This document shows positions 1-10,879 of a stretch of 64,000 nucleotides of DNA, piece by piece; within the stretch, counting starts at the first letter, position 1; the number at the start of each line of letters is the position of its first letter. Below the pieces are notes generated by a model that was not told the DNA's origin, searched no databases, and saw only the letters and a list, made by a program, of their open reading frames with translations. The DNA is taken from the NCBI GenBank assembly GCA_034509755.1, contig CM067559.1, forward strand, positions 35,578,032-35,642,031. Direction: 5' to 3'. The position numbers and the translations under genes were made by a program. Source of the DNA: Anisodus tanguticus. Lineage: Eukaryota > Streptophyta > Magnoliopsida > Solanales > Solanaceae.

Positions 1-30
1 CTCCTTTGTCATTCAGCTATACCGGGGGAC
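1..30 (-). mobile_element. SINE head fragment at window edge
   Basis: Read on the minus strand, these bases match the tRNA-like head (A-box region, with a TAGCTGRATG core) of the SINEs at 516-782 and 3835-4168. Only the 5' end of the element lies in the window. Assignment rests on about 25 matching positions, so it is moderate. Confidence 0.5.
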
Positions 31-126
31 GACTTTACTTTTTTAGTGTGACTAAAAATTAAGTAATCATATGTGAAACTAATTAGTTAAAAGAATACAA
101 ACATAGAATTATGGTAATAAACTCGC

Positions 127-435
127 CTTTCCATCAAGGAACTTAGCCCAAAAACGTGCAATCGCTCGTTCATAAGGGTCTTCAGGCAAAATGGAAGGGC
201 CTTCAAAGGTCTCATCAATGTATTCAATAATGACCATAGACTCGCAAATGGGCTTGCCATTGTGAATTAGAACTGGGATTTTCTTGTGAACAGGATTGGA
301 TTGAAGAAGCAGAGGACTTTTGTTCTGTAGATCTTCTTCTACAAATTCATACTTCACTCCCTCAAGTTTCAGAGCCCATTCAACTCTGCGACTATAAGAG
401 CTGCCACCAACACCAAGCAACTTCACCTCTGTCAT
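127..435 (-). CDS. tau-class glutathione S-transferase, exon 1 (partial gene)
   Basis: This exon encodes the 103-residue N-terminal thioredoxin-fold domain of a plant tau GST, a cytosolic enzyme that conjugates glutathione to electrophiles. Seen: the LLGVGGSSYSRRVEWAL segment with the expected catalytic serine at about residue 12, KKIPVLI (the glutathione-site Val-Pro region) near 53-59, and the glutathione-contacting E-S pair in PICESMV near 65. The first ATG in frame at 435 gives the usual MxEVKLLG start; the frame stays open further upstream only through a TTG. Tau GSTs normally have one intron, after the F-L-D-x-K segment. The paralogue at 31199 has AAG|GTAAAA there and also a 309-bp exon. 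This copy reads AAG|GCGAGT, so the donor would be of the rare GC type. Exon 2 lies beyond the left edge. P13, usual in the SPF motif, is Ser here. Family certain, functionality uncertain. Confidence 0.88.
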
Positions 436-495
436 TTTTGTGTTCAAGATTTTTTTTTTTTTAATGATGGTCTGTCCTCTGATTTCCTCCAGTTC

Positions 496-500
496 TTATA
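496..500 (-). promoter_or_regulatory. TATA-like box of the GST gene
   Basis: The minus strand reads TTTTTATAAG about 61 bases before the GST start codon. It is the only TATA-like sequence between the ATG and the SINE that begins 16 bases further upstream. The paralogue at 31199 has a clear TATAAAAG about 85-90 bases before its start position, so the spacing is reasonable. Inference from sequence only. Confidence 0.4.
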
Positions 501-515
501 AAAATGAGAAATTAT

Positions 516-782
516 TAGTCTCGGGCATACCTGGATGACATTTAAGGTGAACTTAAAATTCAACCGGAGATTGCAGTGTGAGTTCGAATCTTGGTGAGAG
601 CACTTTGCTCTTTTCTAGGATAGAACCTTGTAGGTGATATCAGTTGCTCTGTTCTCAAACCCTGGTCATTCAGGCATATCCATGATTTATTGATAGTAGT
701 GTTGAGAGACCAATACTACTATATCCAAGAATAGTCTGGCGTAAGCCACGAAACTGGATATCAAAATATATAAAAAAAAAAG
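516..782 (+). mobile_element. tRNA-derived SINE with perfect 10-bp TSD
   Basis: The element has a tRNA-like head with an A-box-like sequence near 527-537 and a B box (AGTTCGAATC) at 581-590, a body shared with the SINE at 3835-4168, and an A-rich tail at about 764-782. It is flanked by the perfect direct repeat GAGAAATTAT at 506-515 and 783-792, proof of retrotransposition. It sits 16 bp upstream of the TATA-like box of the minus-strand GST, in the opposite orientation. Several Solanaceae SINE families are known; I do not assign one. Confidence 0.88.
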
Positions 783-849
783 GAGAAATTATGAAGAAAT
801 TTCTTATCAGCCAAGCATAAATATTTTTTTTTTGTCTAACTTGATTTTA

Positions 850-1240
850 AATTTGCAACTTATCCTGTACTACAATATGTGGAAGTCAAAAGTCGCAGTT
901 CTTTTGTTCAAGGAAGTTTCTAAAGTAGGCATCACGCTTAAGAGATTCTTTGGTTGAATATGAGTCAAAAGTAATGTTAGCTAAGTACTTACGTATTTCA
1001 TTCTTTCCACTTGAGTGGTCGGCACTCGGTAATTAAATGCAATTGTAAACCTCCCAGGCCACAGGGCACAAAATACTTTATTTATTACAAGTATAACTGA
1101 ATACTACATGGTAACGGCCCAAAATTCTTTAGCCTTGATCGAATATTTAGAGAGAACATTTTGTTCCAGTTCAATACGGAATACCTTATAAATTTCAATT
1201 CTAAATGATTTGATAAAGATGGATTAAAAGCGTTAATTAC
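850..1240 (+). repeat. low-copy repeat shared with 38170-38500
   Basis: Blocks such as TTTGCAACTTATC, GTTAGCTAAGTxCTTACGTA and GATAAAGATGGAT occur in the same order and orientation at about 38180-38475. A shorter piece (GTTAGCTAAGTGCTTACGTA) also lies at about 30887, before the GST pseudogene. Here it lies 5' of the minus-strand GST. It may be duplicated GST flanking DNA or a dispersed repeat. Confidence 0.5.
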
Positions 1241-2390
1241 AAACAATCTTTGTAATTCGGTCCTTCTCCAAATCCGCGTCTAATGGGGGCTTAATGCACC
1301 AGGCGTTTATGATTCAATTTCGAATAATCTGCCATGTTTTTAGAAATTTGTTTCTCGCTTAATTAGCATGACTTCAAAACTTAATGGGTTGAAGAACACT
1401 ATTTTTAAAATTTGTGGTGATCCTCTGTTCTTTTGTGGGAGACTTAGATGAAGTTTCTTGTCAGCAAAGCAATGCAAGTACACCAAGCAACCTAGTGTCC
1501 TAGTTTGACGTTTGCGTTTGCAGTGTCGACTTATCTTGTACCACAAAACATATACTTCTATTACTCTCTTTCTTTTAATTTATGGAATACTTTTGGAATT
1601 TTTGAAAGTCAAACAAGTTACTCTTTTAACGGAAAAGGGTCAGATATGCCCATGAACTATATGATATTGCCCACTTTTGCCTGTATCTGAAAGTTATGTT
1701 TTGCACTCACTCATGCCCTTGATCTAACAGAAACCTGGAAAAAAAATTGGAGGGCATATTTGTTCAGTTTCGCATAGTATAGGAGCATATTGATCCATTG
1801 AAATTCCTGAACTTCATATTGTACTATTTTCCGGTGACACCGGTTCTAACAAAAACTCAGTTAGAGATTTATTTTAGATGATTTAAAGACAAGTGAGTTG
1901 TAGCTGATCTGGAGAAACTCCTTAGTCGAGTCCGGTTTCAGTAATAAAACAAGTATGTAAGGTAGATTAGTAAGGCAAAAATAACAAGCAAGCTAAGATT
2001 TAAGGAAAATAATAAGTGAATGGACAATGGATCTTCACGTATATTGCTTTGAGAGAGAAAAATAGTGTTAGGGTTACAAAGTAAGTCAAGAGATGGTAAT
2101 GTTTTTGCTTCCTTCCTAAGCTTTACATATATAAGTCAAGACTAGACCATTTTGGCCTTAAAAGTTATGATGACGTGACCCTGCTTGCATTATATCGTCC
2201 ATGCGCGCCGCGACGCTCTGATCAAGATTGTCGGATGTGACAGGAGTTGGTGAGAGTGGGAGACAGTTATAGGGTGTCCCCGAGCTATCTGAACCTCCGA
2301 ATACAATGATTCCCCCGAATACGCTTTTCGCCCAAAATATTTTTTTTCTTTCATTTTCTCCTCCTTATTCTTCTTTTTAAAACTGCAGAT

Positions 2391-2423
2391 GGAATATGGA
2401 ATATGGAATATGGAATATGGAAT
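2391..2423 (+). repeat. GGAATAT microsatellite
   Basis: Four complete 7-base units and a partial fifth. Confidence 0.9.
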
Positions 2424-3834
2424 TTGAAAGTGATTTGATTTTATTTATTTGAAAAATTACATTCTCTCATGTCATTTTCATAGATTTTTTTTGGTTTGGG
2501 GGGAGGGGGGATGATTTTGAAAGAAAGAGAAAGTAAGAAGTGGATATGTATTAATAGTAGTAACTTCTAAAATCAAGTATTATTGATATTTTAGAAATGT
2601 AAGAAGTTGTATTTTTGTAATTAAAAAGGTTAAAATTTTGAATAAGTTGTATTTATATAATTTTTAGAAAGTAGTTGTAATCTTTTTAATTACTATTTTT
2701 AAAAGTTGTATTTGTGTGATTTTTTCTAATATTTTTAGCGTGAAATGCACTGGTAGTCACTTTCTGGGCTGGGCTGGGCTGTTGCTTAAGTCTTAATTAT
2801 TTAAAATTGGAAAAAAGACATGTTGGGTAGTTAGTAATAATTTAAATGGCCTAATTTTATATTATTTGAGCCGAGATACACTTCAGGCCCAAAATAAAGA
2901 TAAGTTATATCCAACAAAGAAGTGCGATCTAACAACCCCTCAGGAATTCTCACTAGTCACGAGCTACGCTTTTCTCGCAATGAAGATAGTTTTATTGATT
3001 TCATATTATCGTGTAAACAACTGTTATTATTCCTTGTATCAGCTTCGTCTTCAATTACCTGTTCCTTACTGTTAGCTTCATTTGTACAAGCAAAAACTAA
3101 TAATGAGGAAATTATATATGAAATTAGAGGAGGAAAGCAGATTGAACTTTGTGGATTTAGAGGAGGAAAGCAGATTGAAAGCAGATTGGGTCGGATGAAT
3201 TCATTCTTTCAAAGACATTGTGGATTTGTCGGTGCTCCTTCATTTATACATTGTGTAAATAGTGTATAATATGTGTATATATATATTGTGTATATATTAT
3301 ACATTGAGTATATGTTGTGTTGACACCTAATTTTTACTCTTCAATACTTTTATTTAGTTTTTCAAAGTTCCTGAGTCATTAACGGAGTGAAATATGCATT
3401 TTACGAGACAAATTATTTCACAAAAATTATCCAGGTGGCGAAATTTCATCAAGTATATTGTAGATTAACATATTACTCCATAAATTTAAGGAAATTGATT
3501 AATTAAATAGAGTGTCAAATAGCATCTCAAATTTTATTTCTCAAATTGATTTCAATTTTAAAGATTTCGACATTTTTATGGCTTTTATTTAAAACTTATT
3601 TCAATTTTAGCTTAATTGATTTTTAATTAGTAATTTCGGCCACATTTCAAGTCAAATTGGTCATTCTTAAATTAACTCATGATCACATTTGCAAAATCTA
3701 TCTAAACCATAGGCAACCCCTTTATTTCCCTCGTTTGTGCCATTTTTATTTTTTAATCGGCCGACCCAATCCGCTAAGGACTAGACCCAGCCCATATCTA
3801 GTGTTAATAGGGGTTATTTCCTTCTTCTTTTTTT

Positions 3835-4168
3835 GATATCCAGCTAAGCGACTTACGCCAGAGTATTCTTGGACATAGTAGTTCCGATCTCCTAGCACTA
3901 CTACCAATAAATCGCGGAATGTGCCTGAATGATCATGGTTTGAGAATAGAATAACTGATATGACCTACAAGGTCATCCTCAGCACTACTACCAGTAAATC
4001 GTAGGATGTGTATGAATGATCAGTGTTTGAGAATAGAGCAACTGATATCATCTACAAGGTCCTACCCAAAAGAGAAAAAATTGCTCCCACCACCAGGATT
4101 CGAACACACGCAGGCCTCTAGCTGAATTTTAATTTCCCTGCTTTGCCATCCAGCTATGCTCGGACCTC
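3835..4168 (-). mobile_element. SINE with internal 86-bp tandem duplication
   Basis: Minus-strand copy of the family at 516-782. The head (TAGCTGGATGG) lies near 4146-4156, the B box (GTTCGAATCC) at 4096-4105, and the A tail appears as the T run before 3835. The body segment containing CACTACTACCARTAAATCG is present twice (about 3895-3981 and 3982-4068), which makes this copy about 70-85 bases longer than the other. The 3' LTR of element A has an empty site at about 17185-17210, so the SINE came after element A. Confidence 0.85.
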
Positions 4169-5998
4169 TTTTCATTTATTACGGTTTGACCTTTAAGGGA
4201 AAACCCTAGCGCCTCCATTGTCCTCTCTTTGCCAACTGCACGCCACCACCTCATAGGTAAACCCCTCCCCCTCTCTCTCTTTCGGTGAAGCAAGGACGAC
4301 TCTTAATGAGTTTTGTCCTTTTTAAGCTCGCATCTGATTGGATCTTTTAGAATCTGAAAGGATCGAAGACCAAATGCCTTCATTGATAGGAAATCTGATT
4401 CTGAGCCTCTTGGGGTCCTATAAAAGAAATTCATTGGCTTCATTGTTACAGAGTTCGAACTTTGATTTTTTCAAGTCATATTCGAGCAAACCCTATGAAT
4501 TTCAAAACATATAGATTCAAGGCCTTTGCCAAAATCCTAGCCTTCGATAAATTTAGGAAAAGTCAAATTTAAATTCCTTTTCTTTTCTTTTTCTTGGTGG
4601 TCTGAGCTTGAGAGGTGTTGGAGGAGGTTTTCCACTCTGAATCTTGAAAACAGCTGCATCAAGAAGGTAAGCCTGAATTCCTCTTGAATTCTACTTTATT
4701 TTAAGTGTTGTGTGTGTTGTTAGCTTTTTTTTAAATGCCTAATTTCAAGTATGATAGTCTGTTTTGATTTAATTAGTGATATGTAGGTGTCATATTCTAG
4801 ATTAATATGTGTGATCTTGTATTGGTTAAGTGTAAGTGATAATGAATCTCTCATGATGATCTGATATGAATGAATTTCTAGGTTATCCATGTTTAATATA
4901 GTATATTTAGATGCTTACTAGATTATGACTATGATTAATGATTAATTATGTGTGCTTTGCTTAATGATTACATTTAAGTCTGAGATATTTAGATTGTTTC
5001 TTAAGGTCCCATAATATGTATATGATGTGGTATTGTTTGATTGAGACCCTATTTAACCTCAGTTTTGGTATATTCTACTCTTAGAAGGGTTGTAGTGTGT
5101 TTAGTGATATACTATAGGATATTTGACTTGTTGAGTTGTTCAGTTAAGATAATATGTGATGATAGGGTCCAGATTTAACTTCGTATGGTGTGTATGCCTG
5201 TGTGAATGAAATATGTGGATATGAATGGATAGAATATAAGTTTCCTTTGTTTAGAGGCCATATTATGCCATTCCATGTTCTAAATATTATTGACATGTTG
5301 ATTTCTTACCTACTGAGGTTCTTTGTTAAGTAATAACAAGAGTTTAGTTATTCTACAAGTTGGATATATGATGGCATGATTTGTTCATATGGCCTTTCTG
5401 TGATCTAGGAGTAATATGGGTTAGGTCTTACTTTGAGTATCTGTTAGCACAAATTTGTGGGTATGAGTTTGAGTCTCACGTATGCTTGTTGGTTTCTTGG
5501 TAGACTGTAAATCAATATGACTATCATGTTGAGTCCTTACACTTAGTTCAATAAGCCTTGGATGATAATTGTTAGACTAAATGTTTACTTGATAACCATG
5601 TTTACACTATCATGATTATTTTGAAAGTGTCTCCATGTTTAATATGTGATCTGAGCATGTGTGTGTCTAGTGGTTCTGCCTACTCAGAAATGCCCTGTTG
5701 TTTGGTTACTTGTCTACTCCTGTGTCCAGCATAATTGCCCAAACTGGTCATATAATGTCCTACCTACCGAAGGTGTTATCATGTAACCTGAACCTTGATT
5801 GTGCATGTTTGGATCTTTGTAGCCTTGCATATTTAAGACATTTTTTCCTAAATGGTTGTTTAATTATGTTTGTTCTCCTTTCTATGACTGCTTGAGTTAG
5901 TTATACACTTGCCCTTGCCTATCTTAATGAGATATGCATGTTTGATCTAGTCTAGACAGTCTTGTACCCGCAAAATGTGCCTTTGATTGGCCAATTCT

Positions 5999-6019
5999 AT
6001 GTATGTATGTATGTATGTA
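5999..6019 (+). repeat. TATG microsatellite
   Basis: About five units of a TATG/GTAT tetranucleotide inside the element A 5' LTR/leader. Confidence 0.9.
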
Positions 6020-7720
6020 ACAGTTTGATTACATGTTTGCTTCAGTGTCATCATGTCTGGAAATGTAGCATGAATAGGACCTGCATATTTAGTCTTAGTT
6101 TAGTTGACTCTTTATGTTTGAGAAATCATTTTTAAGTAATCATTTGTGCACTCTTATGTCCTCATAGCCTCCTGAATTAACCATATGTTTGCCCCCTTTG
6201 CTTTCCTAAGTGTTAGTTGTCTTCAGGATAGGGTGTGACATCCTCTAATTTCTCGTGTCTTGCCTACTGAGTTACTAGATGATATCTGGGCTAATATTTT
6301 CTTTATTGAAATCAATCATGTCATGTTAATCTTAGGTTTTTGCCTGTTTATATTTGATCTGCAAGTTTGACTTCCTGAAAGTATGCATAGATATATCTGA
6401 AATGTTGTGGTTGTCTAAGAACTGTTGACTAAATGAACATGTGTTTATACTTGCATATAGACTCCCTGTTAGGATATATGTTTGCATTTGTCATTGAAGT
6501 TGTATGCAAGAGCATGTGTTTATTTGGTCTTAGTCTTTAGATTGATTTGTGTGAGCATACCTCCTCTGATTCAACATGTTTTGCCTCAATTCTGTGTGCT
6601 GGAAATTAAGATGACATGGTTGTCTTTCCCTAGGTCTTAGGAGTTAGCAGGTCTATGGCATTAGTTGTATATGTTTACCATATTTGAATTAGTACAGCAT
6701 GTTTGTTTTTTAGTTCTGGAGAAGTATGCAATGAACTGTATCTCTGTGGTTGAAATTGAATGTGAGTTTGTTGCTTGGTCTATAGTTGTGATCTAAACAA
6801 AAAATGTGCAAATCTCTCTTTGATCTATCATGTGAAGCATGTTCATATTGTGGTCTGCCTTCCCTCAACTTCTTCTAGCTCTTTTTCTGATGAAGTATAC
6901 AGTGATATACTTTGGGGTATACAAAGTATAAAAACCTAAGTATACATTAAGTGTTACCAAGATTGTATATTTGTGTATATCCCAAGTAATCATGTATACT
7001 TTGAATGTTCTCATGTATGTTAGTCCCTCTGTGTCCAAGGGTGTCAAATATGGGCTTGTATATGTTCAACTAGGGATATTTGCTAAACTGGGTTGGTCAT
7101 ATGCATTGGGCCGATCTGTTTCCCTTTAAGCCGATAATTATAATATTGAGATTGTTTGTCTGTCTTTTGGGCTGGATTGTTTATTTTCTCTTTATAAATT
7201 GCCCCAGTTAATATACACAGTCATATACTTATATGTCTGATTTTATATACATGTTTATTTACTTACATTATTGATAAGTCTTGGGTATTTTCTAACTCCC
7301 TTGTGTGTTTTTCCCTCCCTTTTGCATGACTCATGAGCCTGATGGGCTCACACTTTTTTAAAATTGCAACTGTTTGAGCCAATTGGGCCGAGGGCCCAAT
7401 TTCATCCATTCAATCGAGTCTAGAAGCTGAAGAAAGCCCAGTCATGGGTGAAAATGACCTAGAAAATAAATATATTTTATTTTTGCGGGAAACTAGTGGG
7501 TTGGTCTACCCACCAGTCCGTTTTACTCTTTTTTATCTTTGGATTATTGTATATACACATACTTGTAAAACATTAATATTGTTGATACCCTTGGATAGGA
7601 ACTAATTAAAGTTATTTAAACGTCGCTTTACCTCTTTAAATAAATGGATCATTTTCTGTAACTTAAACCCGATTAATTAATAAAAGTGTTTTAATAAGTC
7701 AGTTATTATATATATATATA

Positions 7721-8060
7721 ACAAAAAAAAAGAGGAATTTTTTTCTGTTAAGTTGGTTTTCTTTCAAAAATATAACAAGGTGAGAAATGATTTAGGTTTT
7801 TAATATATATATATATATATGCGTTTGGAATAAGTTTGAATATATATATATATATATGCGTTTATTATTTCTCTTTTAAGTTGCAAATAATTTGGAAAGC
7901 AAAATTGAGTTGGATTATGTGTACTTTACAAAAAAAAAAGAGGATTTTTTTCTATTAAGTTGGTTTTCTTTCAAAAATATAAAAAGGTGAGAAATGATTT
8001 AGGTTTTAAAGCAAAGCTTTTCTTGAAATATTTGATGTTTGGAATAAGTTTGAATATTTC
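7721..8060 (+). repeat. Imperfect direct duplication with TA-rich runs
   Basis: The segment from about 7721 to 7850 (an A run, GAGGAATTTTTTTCTGTTAAG, then GGTGAGAAATGATTTAGG and TTGGAATAAGTTTGAATA) is repeated at about 7929-8057. TA dinucleotide runs near 7803-7820 and 7841-7857 occur only in the first copy. Confidence 0.75.
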
Positions 8061-8217
8061 CTAAGTAGTTTAAATTTTCCAAGTAAAATTCTTATACATT
8101 AAAATTTAAGAAAAAGGAAATAAAAGAATTGACCTTCTTTCACAAAAATAAAAAGTTTTATCTTTGTAAAATTGTAATTATAGTTAGAAGTTCTATTTAT
8201 ACAAAATTAAATATTTT

Positions 8218-8785
8218 TGTCATGACCTAAAATCTCATTGTTCCGTGAGTGCACCTATCCTAACTCCTAGGCGAACTCCAATCATTCAACAGAATAAAGT
8301 ATAAGTAAATGCAGAAAGTAAAGGAATAACAGAAGTATTATCAAGTCTTGGAACTGAAATACATAAACTTGCAAACAAACCCCAAAATCTGGTAGTCATG
8401 AGTACAGAGCTCTAAAGTCGAATACAAGTCCAAATAAGAAAATACAAATATTGTTTGAAAGTACAAAAGACAGTATCATAAAATAGAAAGGGAGCTCTAG
8501 TGCCGGAATGAAAGTTGCGGCTCACCCTGGACTCCACGAACAATCTGCTAGAATCTGCTCATCTATCGTCCGGCTCGGTACCTGCTCATAGAGTGCAGTA
8601 AATGTAGAGTGAGTACGGAAAATACGTGTACTCAGCAATATCATCGACCGACCCTAGATATAATGATGACGAGGTTTGGTACTATTCGATACTTCTACAC
8701 TAATTAGTTAGCTAAGTATAAATACAATTCAATTATCCAAGCATGCTAGTAGTTTTTATAGTTCAACAAAATACAAGTGTTATCA
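8218..8785 (-). mobile_element. Fragment of a foreign gypsy LTR
   Basis: The plus strand begins TGTCATGACC, the complement of the GGTCATGACA type of LTR end. The block resembles, in style, the GGTCGTGACA-ended LTRs elsewhere in this window. It lies between the element A leader and the surviving part of gag, and apparently replaced the 5' part of gag. No TSD or second terminus was found, so the right boundary is approximate. Confidence 0.45.
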
Positions 8786-9812
8786 AGGTTCACATGTGCC
8801 TATCACTTCGGTGGGGCCAGAGATAACACTGAAGATTGCATTAACCTAAAGCACAAGATTCAAGACTTGATTGACAGAAGGGAGATTATTTTACAAACAA
8901 CCACTCAATGTGAACAAAAACATGCTACCCAAACACGACAGTGCCACTATCTATATGATTGAAAGGGAGGAAGACTGGGCGGTATGTAAGCCTTGAAGTC
9001 TAGCACCCGTTGAAGCTCTTAAAAAAACAGTGGTGTCATTGACCCTACAAGAGTGCCCCAGGTTCAAAGTACTGATCCCCGCGCCTGTAGTAATGCAAGT
9101 GGCTCCTGGTGTCGTAAAGCCACCCAGAAAAGATTTTATTGTCAAGGTCGCAATTGCCCATGGCATGACCAGATCAGAGCGGTGTTACACGCCTAAAGAA
9201 TTGGCCTAAGGAGGCTCCAAGAAAGATAACAACCAAAGAAGAGAGATCACAGAGGGTGAGGCCGAAGATTTATTGCGAAGGATGCAACCGAAAGAGTATT
9301 CAATCGTCGAGCACCTAAAGAAGACTCAAGCCCAGATATCAATGCTGGCATTATTATTGAGTTCTTCCCAGCACCATCTGGCATTGATTAAAGTGTTGGA
9401 TAAATCACATGTTTCCGTAGGCACGACCAGTGAAAGTCTCGCCAGTACGGTGGCTCATATCATAGGAGATCATCAGATATCATTCAATCAGGAAGAGCTG
9501 CCTAAGGAAGGAACAATGTATAATAAAGCATTGTACTTCACTGTCGAATGCAGAGGAAAAATCATGGCACGAATCCTCGTAGATAATGGGGTCGGTCTTA
9601 ATATTTTCTCGAAATCCATACTGGAACAGTTGGGGTACGATGTGGGAAATATAAGGAATAGTTGCACCAATGTAAGAGAAATTTATGGAGCTCAACGCGA
9701 CCCAGTTGGAGAGGTCGGTATTTGTATCCAGATAGGACCCACCAAATTCACCACTGAATTCCAAGTCATGTCCATCGACGTCAACTACAACTTGTTATTG
9801 GGAAGACCCTAA
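8777..9812 (+). pseudogene. Element A gag C-terminus and aspartic protease
   Basis: The surviving gag starts with a CAYH...EDCxxLKHKIQDLID segment at 8795, the Cys/His motif typical of Tat-lineage gag. The coding sense continues, in broken frames, through a MTRSGRCYTP-like segment near 9160-9210 to the open frame 9273-9812. That frame carries the retropepsin-like ILVDNGVGLNIFS segment near 9570, with DNG in the place of the usual DTG/DSG as is common in this lineage, and ends in YNLLLGRP, the conserved protease C-terminal motif. Most of gag upstream is gone. Confidence 0.8.
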
Positions 9813-9971
9813 ATCCACGCGGCCGGAGCTGTGTCATTGTCGATGCATCAATCTTTGAAATTTGTCTAGGAAGGACATGAAGTTGTAATACATGGAAAAG
9901 GAAGCATTCATAACTATCCCAACAACTTTGTTCTGGTAATTGAGGAGACTCCTAAAGGAATAAACTTTCAT

Positions 9972-10436
9972 ATGGTCGAACTGGTAGGGGCCGCATATGA
10001 AGAAGTTGTGTCACATATCCCAATGATAGCTGCATACAAAATGGTTGTCTCCATAATGCTACAGAATGGATTCAAGCCAGGAAAAGGTATCGGGAAAGAT
10101 TTACACGGTATTATAGAGCCGATTGTAATCCATGAAAATTGTTTCTGTTATGGTCTCGGATATATTCCGAGTCCCGAAGAGGCCACAAAAGAAGGCAAAA
10201 GGAGAAAAGACTCCCCAAAATTGCGAAAACTAATTTTGAGTTTGTACCAGTCATTCCTAGTCAGGATGCAGATGCTGAACGCAGATGAAGCTGAGGAAGG
10301 GATAGGGAAGTTGTTCTCAGAAGAAGAATGCCTGGAAGTTTTGAAATTATGCACTGAGGTGCACACCATTCGCAACGCCAATCAGGGTGAGCGGCTCCCC
10401 AACTGTACCTCCACTCCGCTCATGGTTCCTCGGTAG
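9972..10436 (+). pseudogene. Element A G-patch-like spacer segment
   Basis: An open frame of 154 codons between protease and RT. The segment MLQNGFKPGKGIGKDLHGI matches the glycine-rich G-patch pattern found between PRO and RT in Tat/Ogre polyproteins; its role there is not well understood. A stop near 9810 and other breaks separate it from the protease. Non-coding DNA follows to about 10680. Confidence 0.7.
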
Positions 10437-10879
10437 CAATGATGATTTTTTCTAGTTTTTGAAAAAATTGGTGTAGTACGGTTGAGGCCCGACTACTCAC
10501 CTTTTACTTATTTACCTCGTAATGTTTGTCAAAAAAAAGGGAATGACTAGATGTTGATTCGAGTCACCATAGTTCATATTTATTTTTGCAAATCAATGAA
10601 AGCCTTAATGTCTTAATTGTTTTAACTTTGTATTACTAAATCATGAGTTGCCTTACTTTTCAGTAATAACAATAAACCAACTCTTAATGTCATGATGTGC
10701 CGCAAAATGAGTGAGTCAAGTATCGGAAAAGAAGAAGAGTATGAGGAATACGATGAGGAAACAATTATACTAGAGGGTCTCGTAAAGGAAATTGAACATC
10801 TCGAGAATGAATAGAAACCCAATCTAGATGAAACTGAAGTGATCAACTTGGGGTGCGAAGGAACAATCAAGGAGATGAG

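Larger units (their letters stand above)
793..3317. other. AT-rich intergenic DNA, no gene recognised
   Basis: No convincing coding region. The open frames around 1505-1690 and 2866-3269 are short and resemble nothing I know. A weak inverted repeat near 1630-1830 (AGATATGCCCATGAACTAT at the left, its imperfect complement GTATAGGAGCATATT at the right) may be an old MITE. An AGAGGAGGAAAGCAGATTGAA segment occurs twice in tandem at about 3126-3178. TA-rich runs lie at 3265-3315, directly before the LTR of element A. Confidence 0.5.
3318..8217 (+). repeat. Element A 5' LTR and leader (inner boundary uncertain)
   Basis: It begins TGTTGACACC, matching the start of the 3' LTR. About 1.5-1.8 kb can be aligned to the 3' LTR, up to about 5165 here. 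Beyond that the 3' LTR is lost, so the true LTR end cannot be fixed; it lies somewhere before the foreign fragment at 8218. The region holds a SINE (3835-4168) that is absent from the 3' LTR, an AAACCCTAGCGCC block near 4202, a strong splice-donor-like AAG|GTAAGC at 4666-4671 followed by several kilobases of T-rich DNA without ORFs, and simple repeats. Confidence 0.65.

Noticed and set aside
6865..7047. Minus-strand ORF with repeated GTATAC words
   Set aside because: Short frame in AT-rich LTR/leader DNA, with no similarity to a known family.
8951..9166. Minus-strand ORF of 71 codons
   Set aside because: Shadow of the plus-strand gag remnant of element A.
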